Below are positions 27,299 to 37,013 of a stretch of DNA of 64,000 bases, piece after piece. Under the pieces are notes generated by a model. The model saw nothing but the letters and a program-made list of their open reading frames with translations, ran no database searches and had not been told where the DNA came from. Every line of letters starts with the position of its first letter. The first letter of the stretch is position 1. The stretch spans positions 4,402,001 to 4,466,000 of the forward strand of contig NZ_CP068771.1 of NCBI RefSeq assembly GCF_018336935.1, given 5' to 3'. Position numbers and translations under genes: made by a program. The DNA comes from Serratia plymuthica. Its GTDB lineage: Bacteria; Pseudomonadota; Gammaproteobacteria; Enterobacterales; Enterobacteriaceae.

Positions 27299-30178
27299 AT
27301 GACTCAGACACTCAGCCAACTTGAACACAGCGAAGCGTTCATCGAACGTCACATCGGCTCTTCTGCGCAACAACAGCAGGAGTTGCTGGCAGCGGTGGGC
27401 GCACGCTCACTCAACGCGCTGATCCAACAGATCGTACCGGCGGACATTCAGCTGCCGGGGCCGCCGCCGGTGGGCGATGCGGCGACTGAACATCAGGCGC
27501 TGGCTGAGTTGAAAGCGATCGCCTCGCAGAATCAACGTTACAAATCCTATATCGGCATGGGCTACAGCGCGGTGCTGACGCCGCCGGTTATCCTGCGCAA
27601 TATGCTGGAAAACCCGGGTTGGTACACCGCCTATACCCCTTATCAGCCGGAAGTGTCGCAGGGTCGCCTGGAGGCGTTGCTGAACTTCCAGACCGTCACG
27701 CTCGACCTGACCGGCCTGGATTTGGCCTCCGCCTCGTTGCTCGACGAAGCCACCGCCGCCGCCGAAGCCATGGCGTTGGCCAAACGCGCCAGCAAGCTGA
27801 AAGACGCCAACCGCTTCTTCGTCGCCGACGATGTGCACCCGCAAACGTTGGACGTGGTGCGTACTCGTGCCGAAACCTTCGGTTTTGAAGTGATCGTGGA
27901 TAAAGCCGAGAAGGTGCTGGAGCTGCAGGGCGTGTTCGGCGTGCTGCTGCAACAGGTGGGCACTACCGGTGAGCTGCACGACTACGGCGCGTTGCTGGCT
28001 GAGCTGAAAACCCGCAAAATCGTCACCAGCGTGGCGGCCGACATCATGGCGCTGGTGCTGTTGACCGCACCGGGCAAACAGGGCGCGGACGTGGTCTTCG
28101 GTTCCGCGCAGCGCTTTGGCGTGCCTATGGGTTACGGCGGCCCGCATGCCGCCTTCTTCGCCTGCCGCGACGAATTCAAACGCTCGATGCCGGGCCGCAT
28201 TATCGGCGTTTCCCGCGACGCCGCCGGCAACACCGCGTTGCGTATGGCGATGCAAACCCGTGAGCAACATATCCGCCGCGAAAAGGCCAACTCGAATATT
28301 TGTACCTCGCAGGTGCTGCTGGCCAACATCGCCAGCCTGTACGCGGTGTACCACGGCCCGCAGGGCCTGCAGCGCATTGCCGGGCGTATCCATCGCCTGA
28401 CCGACATTCTGGCCGCCGGGTTGCAACAGGCCGGTCTGGCGCTGCGTCATAAAACCTGGTTCGATACCCTGACTGTGGAAGTCAAAGACAAGGCCGCCGT
28501 GCTGGAACGCGCGCTGAGCTTTGGCATCAACCTGCGTACCGACATCCACGGCGCGGTTGGCATCACGCTGGACGAAGCCACCTCGCGTGAAGACGTGCAG
28601 ACGCTGTTCGCCCTGTTGGCGGGTGACGATCACGGGCTGGACATCGATACGCTGGACGCGGCGGTGAGCAAAAACGGCCAGTCGATCCCGGCGGCAATGC
28701 TGCGCAAGGATCCGATCCTCTCCCATCCGGTATTCAACCGCTACCACAGCGAAACCGAGATGATGCGTTACATGCACCGTCTGGAGCGCAAAGATCTGGC
28801 GCTCAACCAGGCGATGATCCCGCTCGGTTCCTGCACCATGAAGCTGAATGCTGCGGCGGAAATGATCCCGATCACCTGGCCTGAATTCTCCGAGCTGCAC
28901 CCATTCTGCCCGCCAGAGCAGGCGGCAGGCTATCAGCAGATGATTGGCCAGCTGTCGCAGTGGCTGGTGCAACTGACCGGTTACGACGCGGTTTGCATGC
29001 AGCCGAACTCTGGCGCCCAGGGCGAGTATGCCGGCCTGCTGGCGATCCGCCGTTACCACGAAAGCCGTAACGAAGCGGGCCGCCATATCTGCCTGATCCC
29101 AAGTTCCGCGCACGGCACCAACCCGGCTTCCGCCCAGATGGCGGGCATGAGCGTAGTGGTGGTGGCCTGCGACAAGAACGGCAACATCGATCTGCACGAT
29201 CTGCGCATCAAGGCGGAACAGGCGGGCGAAGAGCTGTCCTGCATCATGGTGACCTACCCGTCGACCCACGGCGTGTACGAAGAAACCATCCGTGAAGTGT
29301 GCCAGATCGTTCATCAGTTCGGCGGCCAGGTGTACCTTGACGGCGCCAACATGAATGCTCAGGTCGGCATCACCACGCCGGGTTACATCGGCGCGGACGT
29401 CTCGCACCTCAATCTGCACAAAACCTTCTGCATCCCGCACGGCGGCGGCGGCCCGGGCATGGGCCCGATCGGCGTCAAAGCGCATCTGGCTCCGTTCGTG
29501 CCGGGCCACAGCGTGGTACAGATCGACGGCGTAACCACTCAGCAAGGCGCGGTGTCCGCCGCGCCGTTCGGCAGCGCTTCTATTTTGCCAATCAGCTGGA
29601 TGTACATCCGCATGATGGGCGCGGAAGGGTTAAAACTGGCGAGCCAGGTGGCGATCCTCAACGCCAACTACATCGCAACCCGCCTGAAAGATGCCTATCC
29701 GGTGCTGTATACCGGCCGCGACCATCGCGTGGCGCATGAATGTATTCTCGACATTCGTCCGCTGAAAGAAGAGACCGGCATCAGCGAAATGGACATCGCC
29801 AAGCGCCTGATTGACTACGGCTTCCATGCGCCGACCATGTCCTTCCCGGTCGCGGGCACGCTGATGGTCGAGCCGACCGAATCGGAAAGCAAGGTGGAGC
29901 TGGATCGCTTTATCGACGCGATGCTGGCTATCCGCAGCGAGATTGACCGGGTGGCGAAAGGCGAATGGCCGCTGGAAGACAACCCGTTGGTGAACGCGCC
30001 GCACATTCAGGCGGAGCTGGTCGGCGATTGGCAGCATGCCTACAGCCGCGAACTGGCGGTGTTCCCTATCGCCGGTGTGCGTGAGAACAAATACTGGCCG
30101 AGCGTGAAGCGTCTGGATGACGTCTATGGCGACCGCAATCTGTTCTGCTCCTGCGTGCCAATGAGCGAATACGAATAA
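27299..30178 (+). CDS. gcvP: Glycine dehydrogenase (decarboxylating), P-protein
   Basis: 959 residues from the ATG at 27299 ([20 protein letters not shown]); a 30-codon GTG extension overlaps the hairpin and is rejected. The PLP lysine is K708 in [23 protein letters not shown]. Two homologous halves as usual. It decarboxylates glycine and passes the aminomethyl group to GcvH. Last gene of gcvTHP, with a strong terminator 24 bp beyond. Confidence 0.97.
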   Translation: MTQTLSQLEHSEAFIERHIGSSAQQQQELLAAVGARSLNALIQQIVPADIQLPGPPPVGDAATEHQALAELKAIASQNQRYKSYIGMGYSAVLTPPVILRNMLENPGWYTAYTPYQPEVSQGRLEALLNFQTVTLDLTGLDLASASLLDEATAAAEAMALAKRASKLKDANRFFVADDVHPQTLDVVRTRAETFGFEVIVDKAEKVLELQGVFGVLLQQVGTTGELHDYGALLAELKTRKIVTSVAADIMALVLLTAPGKQGADVVFGSAQRFGVPMGYGGPHAAFFACRDEFKRSMPGRIIGVSRDAAGNTALRMAMQTREQHIRREKANSNICTSQVLLANIASLYAVYHGPQGLQRIAGRIHRLTDILAAGLQQAGLALRHKTWFDTLTVEVKDKAAVLERALSFGINLRTDIHGAVGITLDEATSREDVQTLFALLAGDDHGLDIDTLDAAVSKNGQSIPAAMLRKDPILSHPVFNRYHSETEMMRYMHRLERKDLALNQAMIPLGSCTMKLNAAAEMIPITWPEFSELHPFCPPEQAAGYQQMIGQLSQWLVQLTGYDAVCMQPNSGAQGEYAGLLAIRRYHESRNEAGRHICLIPSSAHGTNPASAQMAGMSVVVVACDKNGNIDLHDLRIKAEQAGEELSCIMVTYPSTHGVYEETIREVCQIVHQFGGQVYLDGANMNAQVGITTPGYIGADVSHLNLHKTFCIPHGGGGPGMGPIGVKAHLAPFVPGHSVVQIDGVTTQQGAVSAAPFGSASILPISWMYIRMMGAEGLKLASQVAILNANYIATRLKDAYPVLYTGRDHRVAHECILDIRPLKEETGISEMDIAKRLIDYGFHAPTMSFPVAGTLMVEPTESESKVELDRFIDAMLAIRSEIDRVAKGEWPLEDNPLVNAPHIQAELVGDWQHAYSRELAVFPIAGVRENKYWPSVKRLDDVYGDRNLFCSCVPMSEYE

Positions 30179-30201
30179 CACATTCGGCAACGTTTGTTGG
30201 C

Positions 30202-30234
30202 AAGGGACACCGCATGATGCGGTGTCCCTTTTTT
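30202..30234 (+). terminator. gcvTHP terminator
   Basis: AAGGGACACCGCA / TGCGGTGTCCCTT stem with a T-run right after, downstream of gcvP. Confidence 0.9.
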
Positions 30235-30300
30235 ATTGCCGGGCCGCAGTGATTGCGCTTCACTGCTTAATGGGCAAACTCAATGGCATAAGGAATCGTT

Positions 30301-31266
30301 ATGAAAGCGGCAATCGTAAAAGCGTTAGGGCAGCCACCGGTTTTCGGGTCGATCGAAGAGCCGCAGGCTCAGGCCGGCGAGGTGTTGATTGAGGTGACGC
30401 TGGCGGGCATCAAGCAGCTTGACCGCGCTATGGTCGCGGGAACCCACTACTCCAGCCCCAAGACCTTGCCGATTGTGCCCGGCACTGATGGCGTGGGCTA
30501 TACACCGGACGGCCAACGGGTTTATTTCGCCTCGTTCCGCCAGCCGCATGGCGCACTGGCGGAAAGAACCGTCGCGTCATGGACAGTGCCGGTACCGGAA
30601 GGCGTGGATGACGCCACGGCGGCGGCGCTGATTAACCCGGCTTTCGCCGCCTGGCTGCCGCTTCATTGGCGCGCCGAAGTGCAGCCGGGTGAAACCGTGC
30701 TGATTATTGGCGCCACGGGCACGTCGGGCAGGCTGGCGGTGGCCGCCGCGCGTCAGGCGGGAGCGGGGCGCATCGTGGCCGCCGGTCGTCGGCAGAGCGT
30801 GTTGGATGCGCTGGGCGTTGATGGCACGGTAGATCTCGGGCTGGCAGGCGCTGAGCTGGTACAGGCCTTTGCCGATGCAGCCGGCCCGGCAGGTTACAAC
30901 GTGATTGTCGATTATATCTGGGGAGCGGCCACCGAAGCGCTGCTCGCCACCTTGAACAACCACGATCTCTCTTCCTACGCCGGTGGGCGCGGCATCCGGC
31001 TGGTTAACGTCGGCTCAATGGCCGGGCCGGATATCCGGTTGCCGGCGGCGGTGCTGCGCAGTAATCAGCTGCAGATTATGGGCAGTGGCACCGGTAATTT
31101 CCCACCGGTGGCGGAAATGCAAAGATATGCCAACCAGATCCTGGCCCTGGCGGCGGCAGGCAAGATCACCGTCGAGACGCAGGAGCATGGCTTGTCCGAG
31201 ATTGCCGCGGTCTGGGATCTGAACAAGAAAAGCGATGTTCGTTCGGTGATCCGCATTTCGCGTTAG
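30301..31266 (+). CDS. Zinc-independent MDR/quinone oxidoreductase-like dehydrogenase
   Basis: 321 residues. GroES-like N-terminal part (MKAAIVKALGQPPVFGSIEEP, then PGTDGVGYTPDGQRVYFA) and a Rossmann domain with VLIIGATGTSGRLAVAAARQAGAG near residues 136-159. The catalytic zinc ligands of alcohol dehydrogenases are absent, so this is the quinone oxidoreductase/enoyl reductase type, probably NADPH-dependent. Substrate unknown. It stands alone between the gcv terminator and a convergent two-component operon. Confidence 0.75.
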   Translation: MKAAIVKALGQPPVFGSIEEPQAQAGEVLIEVTLAGIKQLDRAMVAGTHYSSPKTLPIVPGTDGVGYTPDGQRVYFASFRQPHGALAERTVASWTVPVPEGVDDATAAALINPAFAAWLPLHWRAEVQPGETVLIIGATGTSGRLAVAAARQAGAGRIVAAGRRQSVLDALGVDGTVDLGLAGAELVQAFADAAGPAGYNVIVDYIWGAATEALLATLNNHDLSSYAGGRGIRLVNVGSMAGPDIRLPAAVLRSNQLQIMGSGTGNFPPVAEMQRYANQILALAAAGKITVETQEHGLSEIAAVWDLNKKSDVRSVIRISR

Positions 31267-31374
31267 GCGTGAGCCCTGGCGGCCAGTTGGGTCGCCAGGA
31301 AAAAACGGGCCAGCGCCACCCCCCGATGGCCAGCCCGAGCCACAGCACCGTCCCCAAAAAATGGACCCGATCCC

Positions 31375-32784
31375 TTATTCTTTTCCCTGTGTGATCGGGT
31401 AATTTTCTGGCAGATCGATCACAAATCCGATACCGCGATCGTCAAGCCCTTCGGTGATCCGCAGCTGCGCGCCGATTTTATCGGCCAGGTTCTTGGCTAT
31501 CGCCAGCCCCAGGCCGCTGCCGATCTGCTGGGTGCCCGGCACGCGGTAAAAGCGTTCAAACAGGCGTTTACAATGTTCCTTATTCACTCCAGGCCCGTTG
31601 TCGCGCAGGCTAATATAGCAACCCATCGGTGACAGCGAACGGATATTGGCTTCGATGCGACCGCCAGCCGGCGCGTATTTGATGGCGTTATCCAGCAGGT
31701 TGGTGAATATGGCAATCAGCGAGTGGCGGTCAGTCTCAATCACCACACTTTCACTGCCATCCAGCGAAAGTTCGACGTTTTTCTCCAGCGCATAGGGCAC
31801 GTGCTGCGCAATGCACTTGCTGATTTCGGCGTAGATATCCACCGCTTCCATCTTCAGCGGAAAGTTTTCCGATTCCAGCTTGGCCAGATCAATCAGCTGG
31901 CGTGACAGCGATGCAGCGCGATCCAGCCCCTGCTGCATATCTTCGATAATTTCCTGCCGCTCGGTCTTGTCCGCTACCTGGGTCAACAAGTGCAACTGCG
32001 CCAGCACGGCGGCGATCGGGGTGCGCAGTTCGTGCGCGGCATCGGCCATAAAGCGTTTTTCACGCTGATTGGAGGCATCGATACGCGTCATCAACTTATT
32101 GATTTCAAGTACTACCGGCCGGATTTCCTGGTATTGCTCGCGGACGTTGATCGGCGATAAATTGCCGGGTTTGCGATCGGAGATCATTCTGGCGATTTGC
32201 CGCAGCGGCCGCAGGCTGAAATAGGCGGTGATCAGCAAGGTGACAATGATCGCAGCCAGGATCACCAGTAATGGGATCGCGGTGCTTTCCGCCGGGTTGC
32301 CGAAAATGGTGGTGCGGTTGTCAAAGGACTCGCCGACGATCACCCGAAACCGCCGTTTATCGCTCCAACTGCCGGCGATGTGCCATTTTACGTTGGCATA
32401 GCTGATGGTGCCGGACAGGACAGATGGGGGCAGGAGCAAGGGTTTTTCCTGCGGTGGCGACGTGTAGATCATCTGATTATTGTGGTCGTAAACCACAAAT
32501 AACGGACGATAGTCTATTTCGTCCTGTACACCGTTTTTGATCGAATCAATATACATTATCTCGATATCTTTGATGATCTCGAGATAATTATCGTTGGTAA
32601 TGTCGGTCTTATCGAGAATGTTGGCAATGCCATGTGCGACAATACGTTGTTGGTTGTCAAAGTACTTTTCCGCATCGGGGTAATACAGGTATTTAACCCA
32701 ACCAAGCAATATTCCCCACAGCAATAAAATAGCCATAACCTGAAAAACAATGGTGCGCATAAAAAAAGACTTGAAGCTAATCAT
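31375..32784 (-). CDS. Sensor histidine kinase (QseC/PmrB-like)
   Basis: 469 residues. Transmembrane helices at about 12-32 and 168-190 bracket a periplasmic sensor of about 135 residues. Next come a HAMP-like linker, the phospho-acceptor H251 in DAAHELRTPIAAV, and an ATPase domain with N box LDNAIKYAP, G1 RDNGPGV and G2 GSGLGLAIAKNL. Its ATG overlaps the regulator gene stop by 4 bp. QseC, PmrB and TctE relatives share this layout; the ligand cannot be told from sequence. Confidence 0.9.
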   Translation of the reverse strand: MISFKSFFMRTIVFQVMAILLLWGILLGWVKYLYYPDAEKYFDNQQRIVAHGIANILDKTDITNDNYLEIIKDIEIMYIDSIKNGVQDEIDYRPLFVVYDHNNQMIYTSPPQEKPLLLPPSVLSGTISYANVKWHIAGSWSDKRRFRVIVGESFDNRTTIFGNPAESTAIPLLVILAAIIVTLLITAYFSLRPLRQIARMISDRKPGNLSPINVREQYQEIRPVVLEINKLMTRIDASNQREKRFMADAAHELRTPIAAVLAQLHLLTQVADKTERQEIIEDMQQGLDRAASLSRQLIDLAKLESENFPLKMEAVDIYAEISKCIAQHVPYALEKNVELSLDGSESVVIETDRHSLIAIFTNLLDNAIKYAPAGGRIEANIRSLSPMGCYISLRDNGPGVNKEHCKRLFERFYRVPGTQQIGSGLGLAIAKNLADKIGAQLRITEGLDDRGIGFVIDLPENYPITQGKE

Positions 32785-33449
32785 CCCTGCGTCTCTTTTT
32801 TTAACAAATAGCCGATGCCGCGCACGGTAATAATTCTTTCCTTGCCGATCTTGCGCCGCAGGTTATGCATATGCACCTCCAGAGAATTACTCTCCACACA
32901 GTCGCCATTGCCGAACAGCCGCTGTTCCAGTGCGGCCTTGCGCACCACAGTGCCGGCGCAGCGCATCAGTTCATGCAGCAATCGGTACTCTTTTTTCGAC
33001 AGCAGCAACAGTTCGTCCTCCAATGTCACCTGATGGTTCATCGGGTCCAGATACAGATTGCCGAGGCTCCAGGTTTGGGAAGCAAACCCGGCCATACGCC
33101 GGTTCACCGCCCTCACGCGTGAAATCAGTTCCGGCAGTGCAAAAGGTTTGGCCAGAAAGTCGTCTGCGCCGGAGTCCAGACTATTGACCAGGCTCTCTAT
33201 GCGATCGCGGGCGGTCAGAATAATGATTGGAATATTTTGTCCGGTGGCGCGCCATTCGACCAGTCTCGTCAATCCGTCGCCGTCGGGCAGCGTCAGATCC
33301 AGCAGCATTAAATCGAAGCTGCGCTGCGATAATTTATGTTGTGCATCATGGAGCAGCCGTACCCAGCACAGGTCGAACCCTGCCAGTTCCAATGCGCGGC
33401 ACAGGGCTTTACCCAATTGCAGATCGTCTTCCACAAGCAATATGTTCAC
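32781..33449 (-). CDS. OmpR-family response regulator (QseB/PmrA-like)
   Basis: 222 residues. Receiver domain with acidic pocket E7-D8-D9, phosphorylation site D51 in LLDLTLPDGDG and lysine in DFLAKPFALPEL; C-terminal winged helix with LLSKKEYRLLHELM and VRGIGYLLKKE. Upstream of and overlapping the sensor kinase gene. It is divergent from the small protein-MipA-SDR operon. Four PmrA/QseB-like hexamers in helical phase lie between them and are its likely target. Confidence 0.92.
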   Translation of the reverse strand: MNILLVEDDLQLGKALCRALELAGFDLCWVRLLHDAQHKLSQRSFDLMLLDLTLPDGDGLTRLVEWRATGQNIPIIILTARDRIESLVNSLDSGADDFLAKPFALPELISRVRAVNRRMAGFASQTWSLGNLYLDPMNHQVTLEDELLLLSKKEYRLLHELMRCAGTVVRKAALEQRLFGNGDCVESNSLEVHMHNLRRKIGKERIITVRGIGYLLKKETQG

Positions 33450-33539
33450 TTGATATCCGGTTTATGTCACTGCGCTGGCGGCTATATAACTACAACCTTC
33501 GGAGGAAGACAACGCCGTGTGGCGGTTCGCACGCCCCTT

Positions 33540-33605
33540 CTTAAGCAAACCTTAATCTGGCGTTAATTTCACGTTAAGGGAGGTGCTCGGGGTTTCGGGT
33601 AGGAT
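33540..33605 (+). promoter_or_regulatory. Four phased TTAA hexamers and a -10 element
   Basis: CTTAAG (33540), CTTAAT (33551), GTTAAT (33562) and GTTAAG (33573) are spaced exactly 11 bp apart, separated by 5 bp. Pairs with this form (CTTAAx-N5-CTTAAx) are binding sites of PmrA/QseB-type regulators. TAGGAT at 33600-33605 could be the -10, with the last hexamers covering the -35 area, as for a class II activator of the rightward operon. Confidence 0.7.
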
Positions 33606-33637
33606 TTCCAGCACAGCTATCACCTCAGGGTAAAAAA

Positions 33638-33871
33638 ATGCATGCCGGAAACGCTTCAAATTCAACCATCACCGGGGGGATTACCCGCCCGCGCGCGATT
33701 TTATTCGTAGCTCTGGCCTCGATGCTTTTTAATGCCGGCGTCTGGGGCGAAAACGTACCCGCACCGCACCCGCCGGGCATGCAGCGTAGCTCGCATACGG
33801 CGATGCCGGATATTTTTAACAGCTTCAAACCCCGTATTAAAAAACAATTACGGCGCCTGGCGGCGCTATAA
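33638..33871 (+). CDS. Small exported or membrane-anchored protein, unknown
   Basis: 77 residues. AGGG lies just before the ATG. A basic/hydroxylated N-terminus leads to a hydrophobic stretch AILFVALASMLFNAGVWG (about 20-37), ending GVWGE, like a signal peptide. The remaining 40 residues are proline-rich then basic (FKPRIKKQLRRL). No family recognised. It starts 33 bp after the putative -10 and lies 29 bp before mipA, so it probably belongs to the two-component-controlled operon. Existence rests on position, start signals and lack of a better frame. Confidence 0.5.
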   Translation: MHAGNASNSTITGGITRPRAILFVALASMLFNAGVWGENVPAPHPPGMQRSSHTAMPDIFNSFKPRIKKQLRRLAAL

Positions 33872-33900
33872 GATCCCCATTAAATAATAAGGTAGAGAAG

Positions 33901-34713
33901 GTGAAGAATACTCTGGGTTATTCCGCAGCGACATTATTGATGCTTTTTCCCCTGCAAGGCTTTACGCAAGACGGCGGGGAAGCTTCATTGAAACTCGGCG
34001 GCGGCATGGCGGTGGCGCCGGTTTATCAGGGGGCTTCCAGCTATAGCGCCGAGCCGTTGTACGATATTGAGGCCGGCTACGCTAAATCGGCCTGGGGTGA
34101 TTTCAGTCTGGGCCTGCATGAGGGGGCACGCTGGCAGTTACCCTTGTCAGGGCCGTTTGGCATCGCTTTATTGGCCGGTTATGACGCCGGGCGGGATGAA
34201 GAGGTGAAAACGCTGAGCGGCCGCAATAAGCGGCTAAAAGGCATGGGTGATCTCGAGGGCGCTTTTGAGGCGGGCATTGAGCTGAGCTATAAATTTGATG
34301 TTTTCCATACCTATGTAAGAGGGATGCAGGCGACCAAGGCACGTCGTTATGGAGATGAAGATCTGGGGCATACCGCCTATGTCGATCTGGGTGTGGCGGC
34401 GGTTTATCCGCTGAGCGAGGCGCTGACCCTGTCGACCGATCTGAGCACCACCTGGGCCAACAGCGGCTATCAGCGCGGCTATTTCGGCGTAACGCAGCGT
34501 CAGGCGCAGCAAACCTCTTTCGCCGCCTATCGGCCGGGGAGCGGCTTTAAGCAGGTGGCGCTCAGTAGCGCGCTGAATTACCAATGGACGCCGGAAATCG
34601 CCTTCCAGGCCGGTGCGGGTATCTATACTCTGTTGGGCGATGCGGCCAAAAGCCCGATCGTCGAGAAAAAGGTGGCTGGGGTTGCCTTCCTGAGCGCCAG
34701 TTACAGTTTCTGA
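33901..34713 (+). CDS. MipA/OmpV family outer-membrane protein
   Basis: 270 residues from a GTG start. Signal peptide to about residue 22 (LMLFPLQGFTQ), then alternating beta-strand pattern: LKLGGGMAVAPVYQGASSY, DFSLGLHEGARWQLPL, and ending in SASYSF with the terminal phenylalanine expected for outer-membrane barrels. MipA/OmpV proteins act as porin-like or scaffold proteins; some bind MltA and MrcB. It sits behind phased regulator sites next to a QseBC/PmrAB-like pair, so envelope-stress or cation control is plausible. Confidence 0.85.
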   Translation: MKNTLGYSAATLLMLFPLQGFTQDGGEASLKLGGGMAVAPVYQGASSYSAEPLYDIEAGYAKSAWGDFSLGLHEGARWQLPLSGPFGIALLAGYDAGRDEEVKTLSGRNKRLKGMGDLEGAFEAGIELSYKFDVFHTYVRGMQATKARRYGDEDLGHTAYVDLGVAAVYPLSEALTLSTDLSTTWANSGYQRGYFGVTQRQAQQTSFAAYRPGSGFKQVALSSALNYQWTPEIAFQAGAGIYTLLGDAAKSPIVEKKVAGVAFLSASYSF

Positions 34714-34738
34714 TTTCCCAATCCTAAAAAGGAACAGC

Positions 34739-35485
34739 ATGTCGAAAGTTGCATTGGTCACCGGCGCCAGCCGGGGTATCGGGCGCGCCGCGGCGCTGCT
34801 GCTGGCCCGTCAGGGGTATGCAGTGGGCGTTAACTATCTGAAAGATGAAGCGGCGGCGCAGCAGGTTGTCGCTGAGATTGAGGCACTGGGTGGCCGGGCG
34901 CTGGCACTGCGGGCGGATATCGCTGACGAAAGCCAGGTGGTGGCGATGTTTGTGGCGCTGGACGCGGCCCTTGGCCCGATCGACGCATTGGTCAACAACG
35001 CCGGCATTCTGTTTCAGCAGGCCAGTATCGAGCAACTTACCGCCGAGCGCATCAACAAGGTATTGACCACCAACGTGACCGGCTATTTTCTCTGCTGCCG
35101 CGAGGCGGTGAAGCGCATGGCCAAGCGCCATGGAGGGAAGGGGGGCGCAATCGTTAATGTGTCGTCCGCCGCCGCCCGTTTGGGGGCGCCGGGCGAATAT
35201 GTCGACTATGCCGCATCAAAGGGCGCGGTCGACACGCTGACTACCGGGCTTTCACTGGAGGTGGCGGCGCAGGGCATTAGGGTCAACGGCGTGCGACCGG
35301 GGTTTATTTATACCGAAATGCATGCCAGCGGCGGTGAGCCGGGGCGTGTCGATCGGGTAAAAAGCGGGTTGCCGATGCAGCGTGGCGGCTATCCGGAAGA
35401 GGTGGCGGAAGCCATCGCCTTTCTGCTGTCCGATGCCGCGTCTTACGTGACCGGCAGTTTTATCGAGGCTGCCGGCGGGCGGTGA
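34739..35485 (+). CDS. Short-chain dehydrogenase/reductase
   Basis: 248 residues. Cofactor motif TGASRGIGRAAALLL (TGxxxGIG, residues 8-22), NNAG in LVNNAGILF, catalytic serine in NVSSAAARLG and YxxxK in YVDYAASKGAVDTL. The motif profile suits NADP(H) use. It resembles YgfF-type sugar/oxo reductases; substrate unknown. It follows mipA by 25 bp, so the two are likely co-transcribed, and converges with the GntR gene, 8 bp apart. Confidence 0.85.
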   Translation: MSKVALVTGASRGIGRAAALLLARQGYAVGVNYLKDEAAAQQVVAEIEALGGRALALRADIADESQVVAMFVALDAALGPIDALVNNAGILFQQASIEQLTAERINKVLTTNVTGYFLCCREAVKRMAKRHGGKGGAIVNVSSAAARLGAPGEYVDYAASKGAVDTLTTGLSLEVAAQGIRVNGVRPGFIYTEMHASGGEPGRVDRVKSGLPMQRGGYPEEVAEAIAFLLSDAASYVTGSFIEAAGGR

Positions 35486-35493
35486 TGGTTTTG

Positions 35494-36171
35494 TCAGCCC
35501 TCGTGCAGCAGTGCGCTGCGGAACGACAGAATATGCGCCTCTGCCGCTTTGGCCGCCGCGTCGCTGTCCTGGGCGGCCAAAGCAGCGATAATCGCCCGAT
35601 GCTCCTCGATCACCTCCCGCATATGCCCTTCCCGCGATAGCGTGCTGGCCCAGAAACGCTGCGCCCTGGCGTGCAGCACGCTCAAGATATCCACCAACAT
35701 GTTATTGCCGGCGATCAGCGCCAGTTCCTGATGGAAGGCGTGGTCGAGCGTCATCATCCGTACCCGGTCGCGGTTCTGGCAGGCGGCTTCGATTTGCTGG
35801 TTGAGCGCGGTCAGCGCAGCGATCTGTGGCTCGGTAATCCTTTTGCTAGCCAGCCGCATACACAGCATTTCATTGGCCAGCCGCACTTCGATCAGCTCCA
35901 GCGCGTCATCCATCGACAGCGGCGATACCATCACCCCTTTGCGCGGGATCACCTGCAGCAACCCTTCATTGGCCAAACGGTGAATCGCCTGATTGATCGG
36001 CGTTCTGCCCATATCCAGTTCGCTCATGACCTGTGCGGTATTGAGATATTCGCCGGGTTTATAGCTCAACGTTACCAGCGCCTGCTTGAAGCGCCGATAG
36101 GCCAGTTCATTCAGTGACAGCCCGGCTTCCTCTGCCGTCTGGAGTGCCTGGCTCTCTGCGTCAACGGTCAT
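35494..36171 (-). CDS. GntR-family (FadR/FCD-type) transcriptional regulator
   Basis: 225 residues from ATG 36171 behind AGGAGC (MTVDAESQ). Winged helix with YLNTAQVMSELDMGRTPINQAIHRLANEGLLQVIPRKGVMVSP (about 40-83) and a C-terminal all-helical FCD domain with DHAFHQELALIAGN and VIEEHRAIIAAL, which usually binds a metal and a carboxylate effector. Divergent from the DUF2848-amidase operon; a 44-bp palindromic block lies between. Confidence 0.9.
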   Translation of the reverse strand: MTVDAESQALQTAEEAGLSLNELAYRRFKQALVTLSYKPGEYLNTAQVMSELDMGRTPINQAIHRLANEGLLQVIPRKGVMVSPLSMDDALELIEVRLANEMLCMRLASKRITEPQIAALTALNQQIEAACQNRDRVRMMTLDHAFHQELALIAGNNMLVDILSVLHARAQRFWASTLSREGHMREVIEEHRAIIAALAAQDSDAAAKAAEAHILSFRSALLHEG

Positions 36172-36241
36172 CACGTTCTGCTCCTGCAAGAAGAAAGTTT
36201 TTAGACATAGTACACAAAAACATGGCACGGAAATCGCTTAT

Positions 36242-36285
36242 TTGGTTACTAAAGATATAGTGAAATTTCACAGTATTTTAACCAA
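36242..36285. promoter_or_regulatory. GntR operator candidate
   Basis: A 12-bp perfect palindrome GTGAAATTTCAC (36260-36271) sits inside an outer inverted repeat TTGGTT (36242-36247) / AACCAA (36280-36285), about 15-60 bp before the DUF2848 start and 70-130 bp before gntR. Fits an operator controlling both directions. Confidence 0.55.
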
Positions 36286-36299
36286 AGGGACGCAATGCC

Positions 36300-37013
36300 A
36301 TGAGATTGACCTTCACTTTACCCGAATCCTGCGGCGCCGGGGCGCTGGATACCGAAATTGATCACTTGGTGATCGCCGGCTGGACCGGCCGCGACCGCGA
36401 GGCGATTCTGCACCATATTCGGGAGTTGGCCGAGCTGGGCGTGCCCCAACCCAGTGCAATTCCGCTGTTTTACCGGGTGGCGGTTAACCAGCTGAGCCAG
36501 AGCGAACGCATCGAAGTGATCGGCAACGCCACCTCCGGGGAAGCGGAACCGTTGATCTTCGCCCATCGCGGCGAGCTGTACGTTTCGCTGGCGTCCGATC
36601 ATACCGATCGTCAACTGGAAGCGCACAGCGTAGCGCTCTCCAAACAGATCTGCGTCAAGCCGGTTGCGCGCGCGGCCTGGCCGCTGCGAGAGGTGGTTGC
36701 GCATTGGGATTCGCTGATCCTGCGTTCGTGGATCAAGGAAGACGGGGAGTTCCGGCTTTATCAGCAAGGGAGCCTTGCCAGCCTGCGCACCCCGGGCGAC
36801 CTGCTGGAGCGTTATCTGGGCGGCCAGCAGTTGCCGGAAGGTGGGCTGACGCTGCCGCAGCCGCGTGATGGATTCGCCATGACCTGCGGTACGGTGGCGG
36901 CGATTGGCGGCATCCGGCCGGCGGCAGAATTCCGCATGGAACTGGCGGACGAGGTTCTGGGGCGATCCATCACTCATGGCTATCACAGCATTGAACTGCC
37001 GGTGGTGGCGTGA
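36300..37013 (+). CDS. DUF2848 family protein
   Basis: 237 residues. The FAH-like segment VSLASDHTDRQLEAHSVALSKQICVKP (split over about 99-125) is the recognisable DUF2848 block. No biochemical function is established for the family. It is translationally coupled to the amidase gene (TGATG) and is often an amidase neighbour, so a role on the same small amide/acid substrate is inferred. Cytosolic, no signal peptide. Confidence 0.75.
   Translation: MRLTFTLPESCGAGALDTEIDHLVIAGWTGRDREAILHHIRELAELGVPQPSAIPLFYRVAVNQLSQSERIEVIGNATSGEAEPLIFAHRGELYVSLASDHTDRQLEAHSVALSKQICVKPVARAAWPLREVVAHWDSLILRSWIKEDGEFRLYQQGSLASLRTPGDLLERYLGGQQLPEGGLTLPQPRDGFAMTCGTVAAIGGIRPAAEFRMELADEVLGRSITHGYHSIELPVVA

Noticed and set aside
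27407..29545. 712-codon open frame antisense to gcvP
   Set aside because: Histidine/arginine/glutamine-rich composition typical of the complement of a GC-rich gene; no ribosome site or family; gcvP on the other strand is certain.
31267..31374. Possible gene remnant between the oxidoreductase and sensor kinase genes
   Set aside because: One short frame has membrane-protein-like residues, but it is too short and needs a frame change; no homology I can support.
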